DNA of 64,000 bases, taken from Streptomyces toyocaensis (GTDB taxonomy: Bacteria > Actinomycetota > Actinomycetes > Streptomycetales > Streptomycetaceae). Numbering within the stretch: the stretch's first letter is position 1; the number at the start of each line of letters is the position of its first letter. The stretch is taken from the NCBI RefSeq assembly GCF_000725125.1, contig NZ_JFCB01000013.1, positions 105,619-169,618 of the forward strand, read 5' to 3'. Of this stretch, positions 1 to 9,634 are shown one piece after another. The translations under genes and the position numbers were made by a program. The notes beneath the pieces were generated by a model, which worked only from the letters and a program-made list of their open reading frames with translations, had not been told where the DNA came from and searched no databases.

Positions 1-756
1 TTCGAGGACGTCGTCCGCACCCTGAGGGCCTCCGCGCCGACGTCCGAACGTCTCATCGAGGGCACCTTCTGGACGCGCGCGCGGATCGAAGGTAACGACG
101 TCGGTTACGCGTCGATCTGCGCGGCGGGACCCCACGCCACGACCTTGCACTGGGTCCGCAACGACGGTGAGGCCCGTCCCGGTGACCTCCTGCTCCTCGA
201 CGCCGGGGTCGAGACGCGGAACCTCTACACCGCCGACGTCACTCGGACTCTGCCCGTCGACGGTCGCTTCACGCCCATCCAGCGCAAGGTCTACGAAGCG
301 GTCCATGCTGCGCAAGAGGCCGGCATCGCCGCGGTCAAGCCAGGTGCGGCGTACCGGGACTTCCATGACGCCGCGCAACGGGTACTGACCGAACACCTGG
401 CCGCCTGGGGTCTGTTCAGGGACCGGTCAGCGGAGGAAGCGTACCGACTCGGGCTGCAGCGACGCTGGACCCTGGCCGGCACCGGTCACATGCTCGGCCT
501 GGACGTTCACGACTGCGCCAAGGCCCGGACCGAGATGTACGTGGACGGCACGTTGAAACCGGGGATGGTGCTTACCGTCGAGCCGGGCATCTACTTCCAG
601 ACCGACGACCTGACCGTACCCGAGGAGTACCGCGGAATCGGTGTACGGATCGAGGACGACATCCTGGTGACGGAGGAAGGCAACGAGAACCTCTCGGCCG
701 GCCTGCCGCGTGAGGCGAACGAGGTCGAAGCCTGGATGGCCCGGCTGCGCCCCTGA
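1..756 (+). CDS. M24 family Xaa-Pro peptidase, 5' end outside the window
   Basis: The reading frame is already open at base 1, so only the C-terminal 251 residues are seen. They contain the pita-bread metal site of aminopeptidase P/prolidase: LLLLDAGVE and YTADVTRT supply the two Asp, GTGHMLGLDVHD the His, TVEPGIYF and RIEDD the two Glu. The family removes N-terminal residues preceding proline using two divalent metals. The protein is closely similar to the next gene, so the two are a tandem duplication. With the collagenase downstream they would trim Pro/Hyp-rich peptides. No signal peptide can be judged because the N-terminus is missing. Confidence 0.9.
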   Translation, partial: FEDVVRTLRASAPTSERLIEGTFWTRARIEGNDVGYASICAAGPHATTLHWVRNDGEARPGDLLLLDAGVETRNLYTADVTRTLPVDGRFTPIQRKVYEAVHAAQEAGIAAVKPGAAYRDFHDAAQRVLTEHLAAWGLFRDRSAEEAYRLGLQRRWTLAGTGHMLGLDVHDCAKARTEMYVDGTLKPGMVLTVEPGIYFQTDDLTVPEEYRGIGVRIEDDILVTEEGNENLSAGLPREANEVEAWMARLRP

Positions 757-825
757 TGTCGCCTGCCTCGTCCACCCGCACGGCTTCCGTCACTGTGCGG
801 TGAACCACGACAGGGGGAATCCCGA

Positions 826-2271
826 ATGCAAGAACACCACGGCTCGCGTAGCAGAAGCAGTGGCGATCACGAAGTGCCGGCTGCGGGGAGTGGCCCCTTC
901 CAGGGAGGATGGGCGGACACGAATCGCGAGCTGCCACTCCTGACGGGAGCCGCCTATGCGTCCAAGCGGCGCTCGACCGTGTCCGAGCGTTTCCCCGGTG
1001 AACGCATCGTCATCCCGTCAGGCGGGTTGAAGGTCAGGAGCAACGACTTCGACTACGCGTTCCGGCCGCATTCCGCGTTCGTCCATCTCACCGCGGAACT
1101 CGGGACGCAGGCGGTCCCCGACAGCGTCCTCGTCTTCGAACCCACGGGAACCGGTCATACGATCACCTTGTTCACCCGGCCGCGATCACCGCGTGATGGT
1201 GGACCGCGCGGCTCGGAGTTCTACAGCGACCGGCGGTACGGGGAGTTCTGGACCGGTCGGCGTCGGACACTGTCGGAGACCTCCGCGGCACTCGGCATCG
1301 AGGCTGCCGTACGCGAGGACCTCGAGCAGGCCCTGAGCCGGAACGTTCCGACCCGCGTGCTGCGCGGTGTGGACGCGCAGGTCGACGCGATGGTGCCGAC
1401 GGCCTCCTGCTCCGACACCGAGCTGAACATGTTCTTGTCGGAGTTGCGGCTGGTCAAGGACGAGTGGGAGGTCGTCCAGCTGCGTTCTGCCGTGGACTGG
1501 ACGGTCGCCGGCTTCTGCGACGTCGTCGGCGAACTGCGTCAGGCAACGCGCTGTGCCCGAGGGGAACGCTGGATCGAGGGCACCTTCAACCGGCGTGCCA
1601 GGCTCGGGGGTTACGGGCTGGGCTTCGAGACCATCGCGGCAGCGGGGGCACATGCCTGCGTCCTGCACTGGACACGCAACAACGGTCCGGTGCGGGACGG
1701 CGACCTGCTCCTGCTGGACGCGGGTGTCGAGGCCGATTCCTTCTACACCGCGGACGTCACCCGGACGTTGCCGGTCAGCGGGCGCTTCACCGACGTCCAG
1801 CGCCGCGTCTACGACCTGGTGTCGGCTGCTCAGTCAGCGGGAGTCGCCGCGCTGCGGCCCGGTGCACGGTACGGCGACTTCCACGATGCCGCGATGGGCG
1901 TCATCGCGGAAGGACTCGACGCGTGGGGTCTGCGGCCGCACGGCAGTACGGCTTCAACGCCCCCGTCCGACATGTACCGCCGGTACACCCTCTGCGGCTC
2001 GGGTCACATGCTCGGTCTTGACTGCCACGACTGTGCCAGTGCCCGCCGGGAGACCTACCTGGATGGTGAACTTGAGATCGGTCACGTGCTCACCGTCGAG
2101 CCCGGACTCTACTTCCAGCCCGACGATCTGACGGTGCCGGCGGAACTGCGCGGTATCGGCATCAGGATCGAGGACGATTTCGTCATCACGCCCGGTGGAG
2201 CCCAGTGCCTGTCGTCGGAACTGCCTCGAACCGCCGAAGATGTGGAGAACTGGATCGCGTCCATGCGCTGA
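826..2271 (+). CDS. M24 family Xaa-Pro aminopeptidase (second tandem copy)
   Basis: A 481-residue protein of aminopeptidase P type. An AMP_N-like domain occupies roughly residues 55-230 and the pita-bread catalytic domain the rest. Metal ligands are in LLLLDAGVE, YTADVTRT, SGHMLGLDCHD, TVEPGLYF and RIEDD, all intact. The ATG at 826 has an AGGGGGA ribosome site 8 nt upstream. The first 40 or so residues are low complexity and atypical, so a later start is possible. There is no secretion signal, so it should act in the cytoplasm on imported X-Pro peptides. It lies 69 bp after the paralogous first gene, probably co-transcribed. The collagenase and the hydroxyproline catabolic genes give it a natural substrate supply. 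Confidence 0.9.
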   Translation: MQEHHGSRSRSSGDHEVPAAGSGPFQGGWADTNRELPLLTGAAYASKRRSTVSERFPGERIVIPSGGLKVRSNDFDYAFRPHSAFVHLTAELGTQAVPDSVLVFEPTGTGHTITLFTRPRSPRDGGPRGSEFYSDRRYGEFWTGRRRTLSETSAALGIEAAVREDLEQALSRNVPTRVLRGVDAQVDAMVPTASCSDTELNMFLSELRLVKDEWEVVQLRSAVDWTVAGFCDVVGELRQATRCARGERWIEGTFNRRARLGGYGLGFETIAAAGAHACVLHWTRNNGPVRDGDLLLLDAGVEADSFYTADVTRTLPVSGRFTDVQRRVYDLVSAAQSAGVAALRPGARYGDFHDAAMGVIAEGLDAWGLRPHGSTASTPPSDMYRRYTLCGSGHMLGLDCHDCASARRETYLDGELEIGHVLTVEPGLYFQPDDLTVPAELRGIGIRIEDDFVITPGGAQCLSSELPRTAEDVENWIASMR

Positions 2272-2659
2272 ACGAGTGAGGCGTGCCGCGCTCCGCGACA
2301 CGGTCCACCGGAATCCGGCTTCACTCACTGGCACGACAGGTGCCACGGTGCTTGAGAACAACGGAACGCGGACTTCCTCGCGGAGGCATCTCTCGGCGGC
2401 GAATTCTGCCTGCCAGTCGGCTATTCCCTCGCTTCGCGCCCAAGTGCGGGCGTTCGGGCACCTGTTGGCAACCACGAATTAAGACGCAGGTCTTCCATAA
2501 AACATGTCACCTGTGCAATGGTACATGTCACAGATCGTGGTCATGTCAATCACGACATCGGTCGCTCGACCTCTGATCGAGAGCGCGACCCTCCCCGTCC
2601 GCGATCCCTTCATCCCCCACCGGCCGCGTCACGTGGCCCCAAGCCTCACTGGAGGCGTA
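2272..2659. promoter_or_regulatory. Upstream region of the collagenase gene with GntR-type half sites
   Basis: There is no gene in this 388-bp gap. Between 2503 and 2532 it contains pieces of the motif found elsewhere in the locus: ATGTCAC (2504-2510), TGTGCAATG (2512-2520) and ATGTCACA (2525-2532). Read on the minus strand, the last two give TGTGACAT then TGCACA with 7 extra bases between them, so this is a split version of TGTGACATTGCACA. The block lies about 130 bp before the GTG start at 2660. I infer that collagenase belongs to the GntR regulon; the altered spacing makes this weaker than the other sites. Confidence 0.45.
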
Positions 2660-5254
2660 GTGAGAAAGTCACTTGTCCGACGAAGTCTGGGCTCGGCCAT
2701 ACCGCTGGCTCTGACCGTCGCTTTGGGCGTCAGCCTGCTGTCGCCGTCGGCCAACGCCCAGACCGGATCCTCGGCGGCCGTCACGCGGGCTGCCACAGCG
2801 GGCGACGGACACGGCACACCACCCGTGGCTCAGTCCACCACCGCTGAGACGGAGCACGTCGCCAAGGGACGTCTGAAAGCGTCCGCGCTGCCGCCGCTGG
2901 CAGCGAGCAAGGACGCCCTCAAGGAATCCTACGGAGATCACGGCAAACCGCCGGTTCCCTCCAAGTCGATCGACACGACGGCCAAGGGCAGCGAGGGGAA
3001 GAAGACTGCGACCGCAGCCGCCGCGTGCAACACCTCCGACTTCACCTCCCGCACCGGCAGCGCGCTCGTGCAGCAGATCAAGGCGTCCACGACCGACTGC
3101 GTCAACACCCTGTTCAACCTGACCGGGAGCGACGCCTACCACGCCTTCCGTGAGGCGCAGATGGCCACCGTCGCCTACGCCCTGCGCGACGGCTCGGCCT
3201 CCTACCCCGGCGACTCCAGCACCGGCATGCCGCAGCTCGTGCTGTACCTGCGCGCCGGCTACTACGTCCACTACTACAACGCCGGTACGGTGGGCACCTA
3301 CGGCAGCACTCTGCAGACCGCCATCCGCGCCGGGCTCGACGCCTTCTTCGCCAGCCCGCGCTCCCGCGACGTCAACAACGCCAACGGTGAAACACTCGCT
3401 GAGGCCGTCACCCTCATTGACAGCGCGGAGGAGAACGCCCGCTACATCCACGTCCTCAAGCGGCTGCTGGCGGACTACGACTCCACCTGGAACTCCTCCT
3501 GGTGGATGCTCAACGCGGCCAACAACGTCTACACGGTGACCTTCCGCGGTCACCAGGTACCCGCGTTCGTGACAGCCGTCCAGTCGGATCCCGGCCTGAT
3601 CGACTCCTTGTACAACTTCGCGGCCGGTCACGTCTCGCTGCTGGGCACGGACCAGTCCTACCTCACGTCCAACGCCGGACGTGAACTCGGCAGATTCCTC
3701 CAGCACTCCACCCTTCGGAGCAAGGTCCGTCCGCTGGCAGCCGGCCTGCTGAACTCGAGCTCGATCACCGGCACCACCGCCCCGCTCTGGGTCGGCGTGG
3801 CCGAGATGACCGACTACTACGACAAGGCCAATTGCTCCTACTACGGCACCTGCGACCTCCAGACGCAGCTGGCGAACTCCGTGCTGCCGGTGACCTACAC
3901 CTGCAGTTCCAGCATCACCATCAAGGCCCAGCAGATGACCTCGGGCGAACTGTCCACCAGCTGCAACAGCCTTCGCAACCAGGACGCCTACTTCCACAAC
4001 ATCGTCCGTGACAGCGGACCCGTCGCCGGCGACAACAACGACCGGATCGAGGTCGTGGTCTTCGACTCCAGCACCGACTACCAGACCTACGCCGGTGCCA
4101 TGTACGGAATCGACACCAACAACGGCGGCATGTACCTCGAGGGGGACCCCTCCGCCGCCGGCAACCAGCCCCGCTTCATCGCCTACGAGGCCGAGTGGCT
4201 GCGCCCGTCCTTCCAGATCTGGAACCTCAACCACGAGTACACCCACTACCTCGACGGCCGCTTCGACATGTACGGCGACTTCAACGCCAACATCACCACG
4301 CCGACGATCTGGTGGATCGAGGGTTTCGCCGAGTACGTCTCCTACTCCTACCGCGGCGTCCCCTACACGGAGGCGATGACCGAGGCCGGCCGCCGTACCT
4401 ACGCCCTGAGCACGCTGTTCGACACCACGTACAGCAATGACACCACCCGCGTCTACCGATGGGGCTACCTCGCCACGCGGTACATGCTCGAGAACCACCG
4501 TGCCGACATGGACAAGGTGCTCGGCTACTACCGGACCGGAAACTGGAACGCCGCCCGCACCTACCTGACCAGCACCATCGGGACCCGGTACGACAACGAC
4601 TGGTACACCTGGCTGGCGGGCTGCGCGGCCGGCGACTGCGGCGGGGGCACCAACCCGCCCGGCAACCAGGCGCCCACCGCCGCGTTCACCACCGCCGTCC
4701 AGGACCTCAAGGTCAGCTTCACCGACCAGTCCTCGGATTCCGATGGCACCATCGCCTCACGGTCCTGGACCTTCGGTGACGGCACCACCTCCACCGCCGC
4801 CAACCCCACCAAGACGTACAGCGCAGCCGGAACCTACACGGTGAAGCTGACCGTCACTGACGACAAGGGCGCCACCGCCACGGCGACGAGGTCGGTCACC
4901 GTCAGTAGCGGCGGAGACACCGGCACCGAATGCACCGGCACCGACAGCCGGGAGCTGGGCCAGAACTGCCGGCGGAGCAACCAGTCCGCCACCACCGGAA
5001 ACTACGCCTACCTCTACCTCTACGTCCCGGCGGGCACCACCCAGCTGAAGATCACCACCTCCGGCGGCACGGGTGACGCGGACCTGTATTACAGCGACAG
5101 CGGCTGGCCCAGCACCACCAGCTACACGCAGCGCGCCACGGGCTCCGGCAACAACCACACCTTGACCGTCAACAATCCGCGGACGGGTGCCAATTACATC
5201 AGCCTCCACGCGGTGAGCGGCTTCAGCGGGGTCACCGTCAGCACCGGCTACTGA
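2660..5254 (+). CDS. Secreted M9 collagenase with PKD and PPC domains
   Basis: An 864-residue secreted microbial collagenase. I chose the GTG at 2660 because GGAGG lies 4 nt upstream and it begins directly with a signal peptide (MRKSLVRRSL, hydrophobic core, SPSANA cleavage near residue 33). Upstream in-frame codons would bury this signal. The collagenase activator/peptidase region covers about 120-680. It has the zinc motif HEYTH at 525-529 and the third ligand region WWIEGFAEY, with Glu near 554, matching clostridial and Streptomyces M9 enzymes. A PKD domain (about 675-750, SWTFGDG) and a C-terminal PPC/collagen-binding-like domain (about 765-864) follow. It would release Gly-Pro-Hyp peptides outside the cell and so feed the peptidases and Hyp catabolism encoded nearby. 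Confidence 0.93.
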   Translation: MRKSLVRRSLGSAIPLALTVALGVSLLSPSANAQTGSSAAVTRAATAGDGHGTPPVAQSTTAETEHVAKGRLKASALPPLAASKDALKESYGDHGKPPVPSKSIDTTAKGSEGKKTATAAAACNTSDFTSRTGSALVQQIKASTTDCVNTLFNLTGSDAYHAFREAQMATVAYALRDGSASYPGDSSTGMPQLVLYLRAGYYVHYYNAGTVGTYGSTLQTAIRAGLDAFFASPRSRDVNNANGETLAEAVTLIDSAEENARYIHVLKRLLADYDSTWNSSWWMLNAANNVYTVTFRGHQVPAFVTAVQSDPGLIDSLYNFAAGHVSLLGTDQSYLTSNAGRELGRFLQHSTLRSKVRPLAAGLLNSSSITGTTAPLWVGVAEMTDYYDKANCSYYGTCDLQTQLANSVLPVTYTCSSSITIKAQQMTSGELSTSCNSLRNQDAYFHNIVRDSGPVAGDNNDRIEVVVFDSSTDYQTYAGAMYGIDTNNGGMYLEGDPSAAGNQPRFIAYEAEWLRPSFQIWNLNHEYTHYLDGRFDMYGDFNANITTPTIWWIEGFAEYVSYSYRGVPYTEAMTEAGRRTYALSTLFDTTYSNDTTRVYRWGYLATRYMLENHRADMDKVLGYYRTGNWNAARTYLTSTIGTRYDNDWYTWLAGCAAGDCGGGTNPPGNQAPTAAFTTAVQDLKVSFTDQSSDSDGTIASRSWTFGDGTTSTAANPTKTYSAAGTYTVKLTVTDDKGATATATRSVTVSSGGDTGTECTGTDSRELGQNCRRSNQSATTGNYAYLYLYVPAGTTQLKITTSGGTGDADLYYSDSGWPSTTSYTQRATGSGNNHTLTVNNPRTGANYISLHAVSGFSGVTVSTGY

Positions 5255-5287
5255 CAGACACCCGTTCCGAGAACGACCAGTCCACCA

Positions 5288-5320
5288 TGGCCCGAGGCGG
5301 CTCCCCTTCGCCTCGGGCCA
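5288..5320 (+). terminator. Intrinsic terminator after collagenase
   Basis: A perfect 12-bp inverted repeat (TGGCCCGAGGCG / CGCCTCGGGCCA) with a 9-nt loop, 33 bp after the collagenase stop codon. No clear T-run follows, as is usual in Streptomyces. Confidence 0.7.
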
Positions 5321-5629
5321 GAAAGGCGTCGTGTAGCGACATCAGGTCCCTGAACGTGCCCGCTTCAGAAATGCCGCAAGCGCGACGGCGCATTTCCGCG
5401 ACTGTCGGAAACTGGCCGAGACGTCCAGCCGAACCCGGTTCAGGGTGAGGACACCGCGTCCTGCAAGTCGAGCCGATGTGTGAGCACAGAGGCCCGGCGC
5501 CGGGACGCAACCTGTCCACGGCCAGGGACGCCCCTTTCCGTCCGGCCATGGACTGCCCGAGGTCCCTCAGCGGAGACCTGGCTCATCCGCCCACAACCTC
5601 CCGAGACGGAACGCCTGTGACCGAACAGA
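5321..5629. other. Non-coding stretch, nothing recognised
   Basis: About 300 bp between the collagenase terminator and the asparagine-synthase-like remnant. Open frames here have no ribosome site and no recognisable protein motif. It may contain the left edge of the inserted region, but I see no direct repeat or att-like site. Confidence 0.4.
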
Positions 5630-5827
5630 TCACCGCCGGGGACCTGCTCTGCCGATTGACTGGGCCGGGTCGCTGATCTTGTGCTCGGCGGGCAGCCGGT
5701 AGGAGAACTCGATCAGGTCGCGGGCGAGGTGGGGGGACCGGCGTTCGAGCGCGTAGGCGGAGGCGAGCTTGTCGCCGGTCATCACCAGCGGCCTCCAGAT
5801 CCGCCGCATCGAGCTGCGCGAGGCCAC
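5630..5827 (-). pseudogene. Fragment of an asparagine-synthase-like protein
   Basis: About 35 residues of this minus-strand frame (TGDKLASAYALE then RRSP.LARDLIEFSYRLPAE) match the C-terminal part of class B asparagine synthases, where the usual pattern is D+hSMA.S.E.R.PfLd..LvEfa..LP. Nothing upstream or downstream in any frame continues the family, so it is a remnant. Such ATP-dependent amide-forming enzymes occur in lasso peptide and other RiPP loci, which fits the genes to its right. With so short a match that link is only suggestive. Confidence 0.4.
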
Positions 5828-5904
5828 CGCGGCGGGATCGGACGCGGAGCACCGCGAGGAGGACTTCCGGTGAACTCCGCCGCCGCGTGACCCTCGTCCA
5901 CCGG

Positions 5905-5921
5905 GGTCTTCTCGGAAGACC
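5905..5921 (-). terminator. Hairpin immediately after the MFS gene
   Basis: GGTCTTC - TCG - GAAGACC, a perfect 7-bp stem with a 3-nt loop, starting 4 nt beyond the MFS stop codon on the minus strand. Confidence 0.4.
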
Positions 5922-5924
5922 AGG

Positions 5925-7202
5925 TCAGTCCGGGGCCCCGGTGGCCTGGAGGCGGCGCAGGGCCAGGATCAGATTGCCGCTGCCGAACGTCGCGAGCGCG
6001 GCGACGCCCCACAGGGTCGCCGCGACACCGGCCCGGTCCAGCACGGCGCCCGCGGCCAGGAAGCCCAGCGGCCCGGCCAGGGTGCTGATCGTGACCACGG
6101 CCTGCAACACCTTGGGCCCGAAGCCGTCCGGCAGCCGGGCGGAGAGCAGGCCCATCAGCGGCGCGTTCGCCAGGGGCGCGGCGGCCGACGACAGGCCGAC
6201 GGCGACGACGAGCACGCCGGCCGGCACGGGCACCAGGAGCGTCCACAGGGGGAGAGCGACGCAGACCAGGGCCGTACAGGCGAGCCGTACGGGGGCGACT
6301 CGTGCTGCCAGCACATAGGCGGCCACCGAGCCCACCAGGCCACCGGCGCCCAGGGCGGCGATCAGCAGGCCGCCGACCCTGGCGTCCCCCTCGAACCGGG
6401 CGAACGCCAGCACCGGCATGGTGATCATCAGGGTCCGCAGCATCAACCCGAACACCACGGTGGACAGCATCGCCCGGCTCAGGAACCAGTCGCCGCACAG
6501 ATGCCGCACCCCTGCCCACAGGCCGCGGGGCCCGGCCGCGGACCCTCCGGCCCCGCCACACCCTGCCGGGACGCGGCGCAGCAGCAGCAACCCGGAGAAG
6601 GCGAACGTGGCCGCGTCCAGCCACACCACCGATGTGGTCCCCACCAGCGGGATCAGCGCGCCCGCGAGCGCCGGTCCGGCGAACGCCGAGCCGTTCTGCA
6701 CACCTTCCAGCGCGCTGTTGGCACGGGCCAGAGAGCGGGCGTGCGGGCTCAGCAGTTCCATCGCCAGCACCCGCTGTGCCGCATGGTACGGAACGGCCAG
6801 CGCCCCGAGCGCCGTGACGATCGCCACGAGGACGGCCAGATTGAGCGCGCCCAGGGTCTGCAGCAGCGGGATCAGCGCCACCACCGGAGCGCGGGCGAGA
6901 TCGGAGACGACCATGGTCCGGCGGGCGCCCAGGCGCTGGATGACCTCTCCGCCCGCGAAGCCGAGCAGCGCCATGGGCAGCACCTGGGCCGCGAAGACCA
7001 GGCCCGCCCGGGTGGCCGAGCCGGTGGTCTCCAGCACCAGCCAGGGCAGCGCGAGCATGGTCATCTGGGTGCCCAACGCCGTCACCGCGCCCGCGACATA
7101 GACCGCCGCCAGCGCACGGCTCGGCCTGCCACCCGCTGTGCCGTTCGGCGCTCCGTCGGGTGGGACGGGGGCTGCGCCGGGCCGGGCCGCCGCGATCGTC
7201 AT
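5925..7202 (-). CDS. MFS exporter
   Basis: A 425-residue major facilitator with about 12 predicted membrane segments, of the EntS/macrolide-efflux type. Loop 2-3 shows the degenerate MFS motif A (GGEVIQRLGARR). I start at the ATG at 7202 because AAAGGGG precedes it by a short spacer; an in-frame start 12 codons upstream lacks one. It is divergent from the S9 peptidase gene, with a 231-bp shared promoter region. In this setting it would be the exporter or self-protection pump for whatever the peptidase, small peptide and P450 make; that role is inferred. Confidence 0.85.
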   Translation of the reverse strand: MTIAAARPGAAPVPPDGAPNGTAGGRPSRALAAVYVAGAVTALGTQMTMLALPWLVLETTGSATRAGLVFAAQVLPMALLGFAGGEVIQRLGARRTMVVSDLARAPVVALIPLLQTLGALNLAVLVAIVTALGALAVPYHAAQRVLAMELLSPHARSLARANSALEGVQNGSAFAGPALAGALIPLVGTTSVVWLDAATFAFSGLLLLRRVPAGCGGAGGSAAGPRGLWAGVRHLCGDWFLSRAMLSTVVFGLMLRTLMITMPVLAFARFEGDARVGGLLIAALGAGGLVGSVAAYVLAARVAPVRLACTALVCVALPLWTLLVPVPAGVLVVAVGLSSAAAPLANAPLMGLLSARLPDGFGPKVLQAVVTISTLAGPLGFLAAGAVLDRAGVAATLWGVAALATFGSGNLILALRRLQATGAPD

Positions 7203-7433
7203 CGGGTCGCCCCTTTCTCCTCGGTGGGTCCGGGCCATGTGGTCGCCCCCGCACCCTGTCGCCCGCCCACCGTCCGGTGCCAGGGAAGGACCGGCAGTAG
7301 CTCACTGTCGGTGCCGCTGCGCCTTCTTCCCTGCCACGCAGCCCGCCCGTCCGGCAGTGTGATGGCCGTCGGAGCCCACCACAGCCAAGGCCACCGGCAG
7401 CGGAAGCGGACACCCACGAAGGGAGGGACGGCG

Positions 7434-9374
7434 ATGAGCGGCGGTATCGGAACGGCGGTGCACGTCCCGTCCTTCGCCGCCCGCGACGGACGGCGAGCGG
7501 TCGAGACCCGGTATGTGGACGGTCTCCCGCAGATCGTGGCCTGGGATCTGACGACAGGTCAGCGCCGCCAGGCGACCACCGCACCGCTGGGTGTGGAGAC
7601 CGCCGCCATCGAGCCGGACGGCCACGGCCTGTGGTGGTTCGACGCCGCTCCCGGCGGTCAAGGTCGCTGGCTGCGCGCGCCGTTCGAGGGCGGGCACCCG
7701 CGCCCGGCGCTCGACGGCGTGCCCGCCGGGCGGATGCACGGCCTGGCCTTCGACCCCCGCAGCGGCCTCGCCGCCGTCGGCGTCGGGGTCGCGGACCACT
7801 CGCGGTACTACCTCGGCCGACCGGGCGAGCGCGCCCGCCTGGTGGCCGAGGAGCCCGGCTATGCGGCAGTGGTGGGCCTGGCCCCCGGCGGCCGACTGCT
7901 GGCCACCGCGGGGCGCCCGGCCGGACCGGCCGCGGTCCGGCTGTGGTCACCGGCCTCCGGCGTCCTCGTGGACGCCATCCCCGGCGCAGCGGGGGACGGC
8001 GAGGGCGGCGCGGTGTGGGCGCTGGGCTTCCGCCCGGACCTCACCACCGCACGGCCGGAACTGCTGCTCGTCCTCGAACGCGCGGGCCGCTACACCCTGG
8101 CCTGCTGGCGGCAGGGCGAGGGGATCCGTACGCACGGTCCCGGCTCCGCCCTCGACTTCGCTACGGAGATCACCGCCTGCTGGTACGGGCCCGGCCGCAC
8201 GGTGCTGGTCCAGCAGGACCGGGCGGGACGCAGCCGCCTGCTCCGCGCCGACCTCGACCGCGGTACGACGACGGTGCTTCCCACGCCCGAGGGCACGATC
8301 ATCGACTTCTCCTGCGCACCCGACCGCACGGTCCACTGCCTGTGGAGCCGCGACGGCGAACCGCCCCGGCCACTGATCTGCCACCCGGAAAGCCCGGAAA
8401 GCTCGGAAAGTGCGGAGCACCCGGAACCCCCGGAACGTCCCGACCACTCCGGCCACTCCGGCCGCTCCACGACGGCGTCACGCGGCACGGCGCCCGGCGG
8501 AACGACCGGACCCGGGCGCCGTGAGCTGTGGACACATCGGCCGTACGGGCAGATCCACAGCTTTGTGGCCACCCCGCCCGGCCGCAGGGCGGGCCACCGC
8601 CCCTGGCCGACGGTCTTCCTCGTCCACGGCGGGCCCCACACCCACGACCGGGACGCCTATGACGCCCGGACCGAGGCCCTGCTCCAGGCCGGATTCGCCG
8701 TGGTGCGCACCAACTACCGCGGTTCGACGGGCTACGGCCCCCGCTGGCGGGACGACTTCGGCCACCGGGTCGGCCTCGCCCAGCTCGAAGACCTCGCCGC
8801 GGTGCGCGGCCACCTCATCGACGCGGGAGTCTCGGAGCCGGGCCGTACCGGCCTGTGCGGTTACTCCTGGGGCGGCTATCTGACGCTGCTGGCGATGGGC
8901 GTCCAGCCCCGGCTGTGGGACGTGGGGCTGGCCGTCGCCCCGGTGGCCGACTACACGGCGGCGTACCGGGCGACGACGCCGGCGCTGCGGGAGGTCGACG
9001 ACCGCCTCTTCGGCGGCACCCCCGAGCAGGTGCCACACCGCTATCGCGCGGCCTGCCCGATGACCTATGTGGACCGCGTACGCGGCCCGCTCTTCCTCGC
9101 CGCCTCGGCGGACGACGAGAAGTGCCCTGCGGAACAGATCGAGCGCTATCTCGCCGCGCTGCGGCGCCGCGACGTCCCGCATCGCGTCCGGTGGCTCGGC
9201 GGCGGACACGACGTGGGCCGTGCCCCAGCCGGACACGCCGCCGCCTGGGCCGCCATGGTGCGCTACGCCGACGACACGCTGCGCACCTCCCCCAGAACCG
9301 CCGACCGCCGCAACAGCGGGCGGACCGGCTCGCACCACCCCGTCCACCACACCGAAGAAAGGTCAATACCATGA
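7434..9374 (+). CDS. S9 prolyl-oligopeptidase family serine peptidase
   Basis: A 646-residue protein with an N-terminal beta-propeller-like region (about 1-310) and a C-terminal alpha/beta hydrolase. The triad is visible: Ser478 in GYSWGGY, Asp near 560 in SADDEKCP, His592 in GGGHDVG. The oxyanion region is HGGPHTHD. A low-complexity linker rich in Pro, Glu, Ser and His-Ser-Gly repeats (about 318-360) joins the two parts. The ATG at 7434 follows GGGAGG. S9 enzymes cut short peptides after proline or hydrolyse related amide/isopeptide bonds. It has no signal peptide. Its stop overlaps the start of the 60-residue peptide gene by ATGA, so the two are translationally coupled, which makes the peptide a plausible substrate. 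Confidence 0.85.
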   Translation: MSGGIGTAVHVPSFAARDGRRAVETRYVDGLPQIVAWDLTTGQRRQATTAPLGVETAAIEPDGHGLWWFDAAPGGQGRWLRAPFEGGHPRPALDGVPAGRMHGLAFDPRSGLAAVGVGVADHSRYYLGRPGERARLVAEEPGYAAVVGLAPGGRLLATAGRPAGPAAVRLWSPASGVLVDAIPGAAGDGEGGAVWALGFRPDLTTARPELLLVLERAGRYTLACWRQGEGIRTHGPGSALDFATEITACWYGPGRTVLVQQDRAGRSRLLRADLDRGTTTVLPTPEGTIIDFSCAPDRTVHCLWSRDGEPPRPLICHPESPESSESAEHPEPPERPDHSGHSGRSTTASRGTAPGGTTGPGRRELWTHRPYGQIHSFVATPPGRRAGHRPWPTVFLVHGGPHTHDRDAYDARTEALLQAGFAVVRTNYRGSTGYGPRWRDDFGHRVGLAQLEDLAAVRGHLIDAGVSEPGRTGLCGYSWGGYLTLLAMGVQPRLWDVGLAVAPVADYTAAYRATTPALREVDDRLFGGTPEQVPHRYRAACPMTYVDRVRGPLFLAASADDEKCPAEQIERYLAALRRRDVPHRVRWLGGGHDVGRAPAGHAAAWAAMVRYADDTLRTSPRTADRRNSGRTGSHHPVHHTEERSIP

Positions 9375-9553
9375 AGCGTCACGGACTGCGCGTCGACCCC
9401 ATCAGCGCCACCGAGCGGGAGCGCGGGATCATCATTCCGCCGGACACCCAGGCCGCCCTGGACAAGGCGGTCCCGGTCCGGCCGAACGGCCCGGCGCGGA
9501 CCTGCACCACCCGCACGAAGAAGAACACGGAGAAGAAGTCGCCTCTGCAGTGA
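9371..9553 (+). CDS. 60-residue peptide coupled to the S9 peptidase; candidate RiPP precursor
   Basis: A 60-codon gene starting at an ATG inside the S9 stop (ATGA), with AAAGG 8 nt upstream. The product begins MKRHGLRVDPISATERERG, then has a Pro-rich middle (IIIPPD, PVRPNGPAR) and a basic Thr/Lys-rich tail holding the single Cys45. There is no Trp, Tyr or Phe, no signal peptide and no membrane segment. A charged leader-like half followed by a distinct tail, sandwiched between a prolyl-oligopeptidase and a P450, is what a RiPP precursor would look like. It matches no precursor family I know and lacks the aromatic residues P450s usually crosslink. It might instead be a small accessory protein. 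Confidence 0.6.
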   Translation: MKRHGLRVDPISATERERGIIIPPDTQAALDKAVPVRPNGPARTCTTRTKKNTEKKSPLQ

Positions 9554-9634
9554 GCCCAAGCAGCGCCGCAGCGGGGTGCCACGCCCGGCACCCCGCCGCG
9601 GCGCCGGCCGTGCCGGTGAGGACAGGAAAACATC

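Noticed and set aside
2669..4498. A 609-codon minus-strand frame opposite the collagenase gene
   Set aside because: Gly/Val/Asp-rich repeated composition without motifs or ribosome site; an artefact of the third-position GC bias of the real gene.
5238..5549. A 103-codon minus-strand frame after the collagenase gene
   Set aside because: It starts without a ribosome site, overlaps the terminator and the collagenase stop, and has no protein-like features.
8380..8490. Short direct repeats in the S9 peptidase gene as a CRISPR-like array
   Set aside because: They are in-frame codon repeats encoding a Pro/Glu/Ser/His linker, too short and without spacers.
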